Of a DNA stretch of 45,078 nt, positions 44,210-45,078 are shown in pieces (positions within the stretch are counted from its first letter, which is position 1; each line of letters opens with the position of its first letter). The DNA comes from Polyangiaceae bacterium (GTDB lineage: Bacteria > Myxococcota_A > Polyangia > Polyangiales > Polyangiaceae): positions 1 to 45,078 of the forward strand of contig JANXOF010000085.1 in the NCBI GenBank assembly GCA_025353725.1, written 5' to 3'. The translations under genes were made by a program, and so were the position numbers. The notes below the pieces were generated by a model. That model saw only the letters and a list, made by a program, of their open reading frames with translations. It was not told the DNA's origin and ran no database searches.

Positions 44210-44878
44210 TTATAGCCCAACGCCGTAAAGGCTAATCCCGTAGGTACCCCGTGCCGGGTCCACCTGCGGCGCGAGGCCGAGGGTCGGTCGCCGCGTGGGT
44301 TCGCGGCGTGGCGGGGCGGCATACGCGAGTATCGAGGCATCGGCGACACTTGCTACCACGGCTCCAAGGAGCGCACCGTAGATGCCGTACTTGAGACCAT
44401 TCGTACAAATATCGAAGTCGAAAGCGAATTCATCATGCTTCCGCTCTGCATGCTTCCGCGCTTGGCAAGGAGGCGCCATCGAGCCTCCCAGAAGATAGCC
44501 AGCCGTCAACAAGCCGACACGAACGCCGACGCTCGCCGCGGTGGCCGCTGGTCTGCCATGCGCAGCGTGGACGATGGGACTGCCGAGCATGTAGATACCC
44601 GCGCCTCCGAAGAGCAGACCGAGGGAGGCACCGTCCGCCAGCCCCGACCCGCGGGCACCAAACGCGGTCGAGGCGAGCACGGCTGCGGTGGTGAGCGAGA
44701 GTGCACTCGCGCCGTCAACAGCCAGCACTTGCCAACCGTACCAAGTCCGCGGCGCATCGGTTGCCATGGGCGCTGCGCGCGCCGTACTTGCCTCTCCTTG
44801 CTCGGCTCGCGCCAGCGTGGGGAATACAAAAGATAGGACGGCCGCAAGAGCCAATAGTCGAACCGTAAGAATCGTCAT
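44210..44878 (-). CDS. Exported or inner-membrane hydrophobic protein, unknown function
   Basis: A 222-residue protein with a signal peptide (MTILTVRLLALAAVLSFVFP, then TLARAEQ). The rest contains three or four hydrophobic segments (WQVLAVDGASALSLTTAAVL, GLLFGGAGIYMLGS, GVRVGLLTAGYLL, YGIYGALLGAVVASVADAS) and ends in a beta-like tail (GLAPQVDPARGTYGISLYGV). YGWQ-x-LAVDG appears in other myxobacterial envelope proteins, to my recollection. It may be a small outer-membrane or multi-pass protein. Unknown function. Confidence 0.75.
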   Translation of the reverse strand: MTILTVRLLALAAVLSFVFPTLARAEQGEASTARAAPMATDAPRTWYGWQVLAVDGASALSLTTAAVLASTAFGARGSGLADGASLGLLFGGAGIYMLGSPIVHAAHGRPAATAASVGVRVGLLTAGYLLGGSMAPPCQARKHAERKHDEFAFDFDICTNGLKYGIYGALLGAVVASVADASILAYAAPPRREPTRRPTLGLAPQVDPARGTYGISLYGVGL

Positions 44879-44922
44879 GCGGCGGCACTACGCATCCGGC
44901 ATGCCATCGAACTTGCCGCGAC

Positions 44923-45078
44923 CTACACGCGTGAAGAATGATTCGTGGGGCGTCGGCGTCGAGCTGGCCTAGCGGAGTTAAGTGCTGGAAACCATCGTCC
45001 GAGCGCGAAGACTTCGACGGCTTTCTTCTGCCACGGCGTGATGTCCGGCGGGATGAGCCAGGTGGGCGGCCGCCCCAT
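44923..45078 (-). CDS. Open frame crossing or starting at the right border, unknown
   Basis: On the minus strand a frame of 51 codons runs from the window edge to a TAG at 44923-44925. It reads GRPPTWLIPPDITPWQKKAV and ends in a basic tail. It may be the C-terminal end of a longer gene that begins outside, or a short spurious frame. I recognise no family. The gap to the previous gene (44879-44922) is short. Confidence 0.3.
   Translation of the reverse strand: MGRPPTWLIPPDITPWQKKAVEVFALGRWFPALNSARPARRRRPTNHSSRV

Overview
The window looks like a chromosome segment of a high-GC myxobacterium-type bacterium (Myxococcota, probably a Polyangiales-like lineage). This is an inference from the gene content. 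There are many secreted lipoproteins of the (S)-x-x-C type, a fibro-slime domain protein, cysteine-rich repeat proteins with formylglycine-enzyme-like domains, and a Ser/Thr kinase - PEGA protein - lipoprotein triad. There is also an ECF sigma/anti-sigma operon and several conserved proteins without known function. No tRNA, rRNA, CRISPR array, prophage or complete insertion sequence was found.

Layout, left to right. Positions 1-187 hold the N-terminus of a probable alpha/beta hydrolase that leaves the window, followed by a 540-base relic zone with an IS110-family transposase fragment. From 0.7 to 6.1 kb come a DUF255 thioredoxin-like protein, a DEAD-box/DbpA-type RNA helicase with a long DRPS-repeat tail, and a YchJ-like SEC-C protein. 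From 6.2 to 9.6 kb are a small helical protein, a coupled pair (small anchored protein plus HTTM-like membrane protein), a fibro-slime lipoprotein and a PlsC acyltransferase. From 9.7 to 17.6 kb are a lipoprotein MsrA, an unknown helical protein with YaeQ, a catalase-like lipoprotein, an ABC-F ATPase and RecQ. From 17.6 to 22.9 kb are an FGE-like secreted protein, a lipoprotein, a decayed nucleotidyltransferase with an intact small partner, a lipoprotein methyltransferase, an unknown protein and a collagen-like-linker lipoprotein.

From 22.9 to 26.5 kb is a four-gene operon on the minus strand: ECF sigma factor, zinc-finger anti-sigma with TPR-like tail, secreted probable barrel protein, and Kazal-domain lipoprotein. 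Every junction overlaps by four bases. From 26.6 to 33.0 kb are a GIY-YIG nuclease coupled to TesB, a bitopic protein with a conserved C-terminal module, a cytochrome c lipoprotein, a PAQR/hemolysin III protein, a secreted beta-rich lipoprotein, and a TrmN6-like methyltransferase coupled to PssA. From 33.1 to 39.8 kb are a large cysteine-repeat/FGE-like lipoprotein, an anchored hydrolase with a small membrane protein, a cyclophilin, a membrane protein with three apparent winged-helix-like modules, and a MalY/PatB aminotransferase. From 39.9 kb to the end are the kinase triad, a glutaredoxin-fold protein with no cysteine, a small envelope protein, and an ORF end at the right border.

The genes are mostly housekeeping (RNA and DNA helicases, translation ATPase, phospholipid synthesis, proline isomerase, thioesterase) mixed with lineage-specific envelope and signalling genes. 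The signals I rate most worth checking are the sigma operon, the lipid-anchored SAM methyltransferase, the three-module membrane protein, the HTTM pair, the helicase tail, the cysteine-less glutaredoxin, and the two mobile or defence-type relics. I did not find a clear new defence or mobile system.
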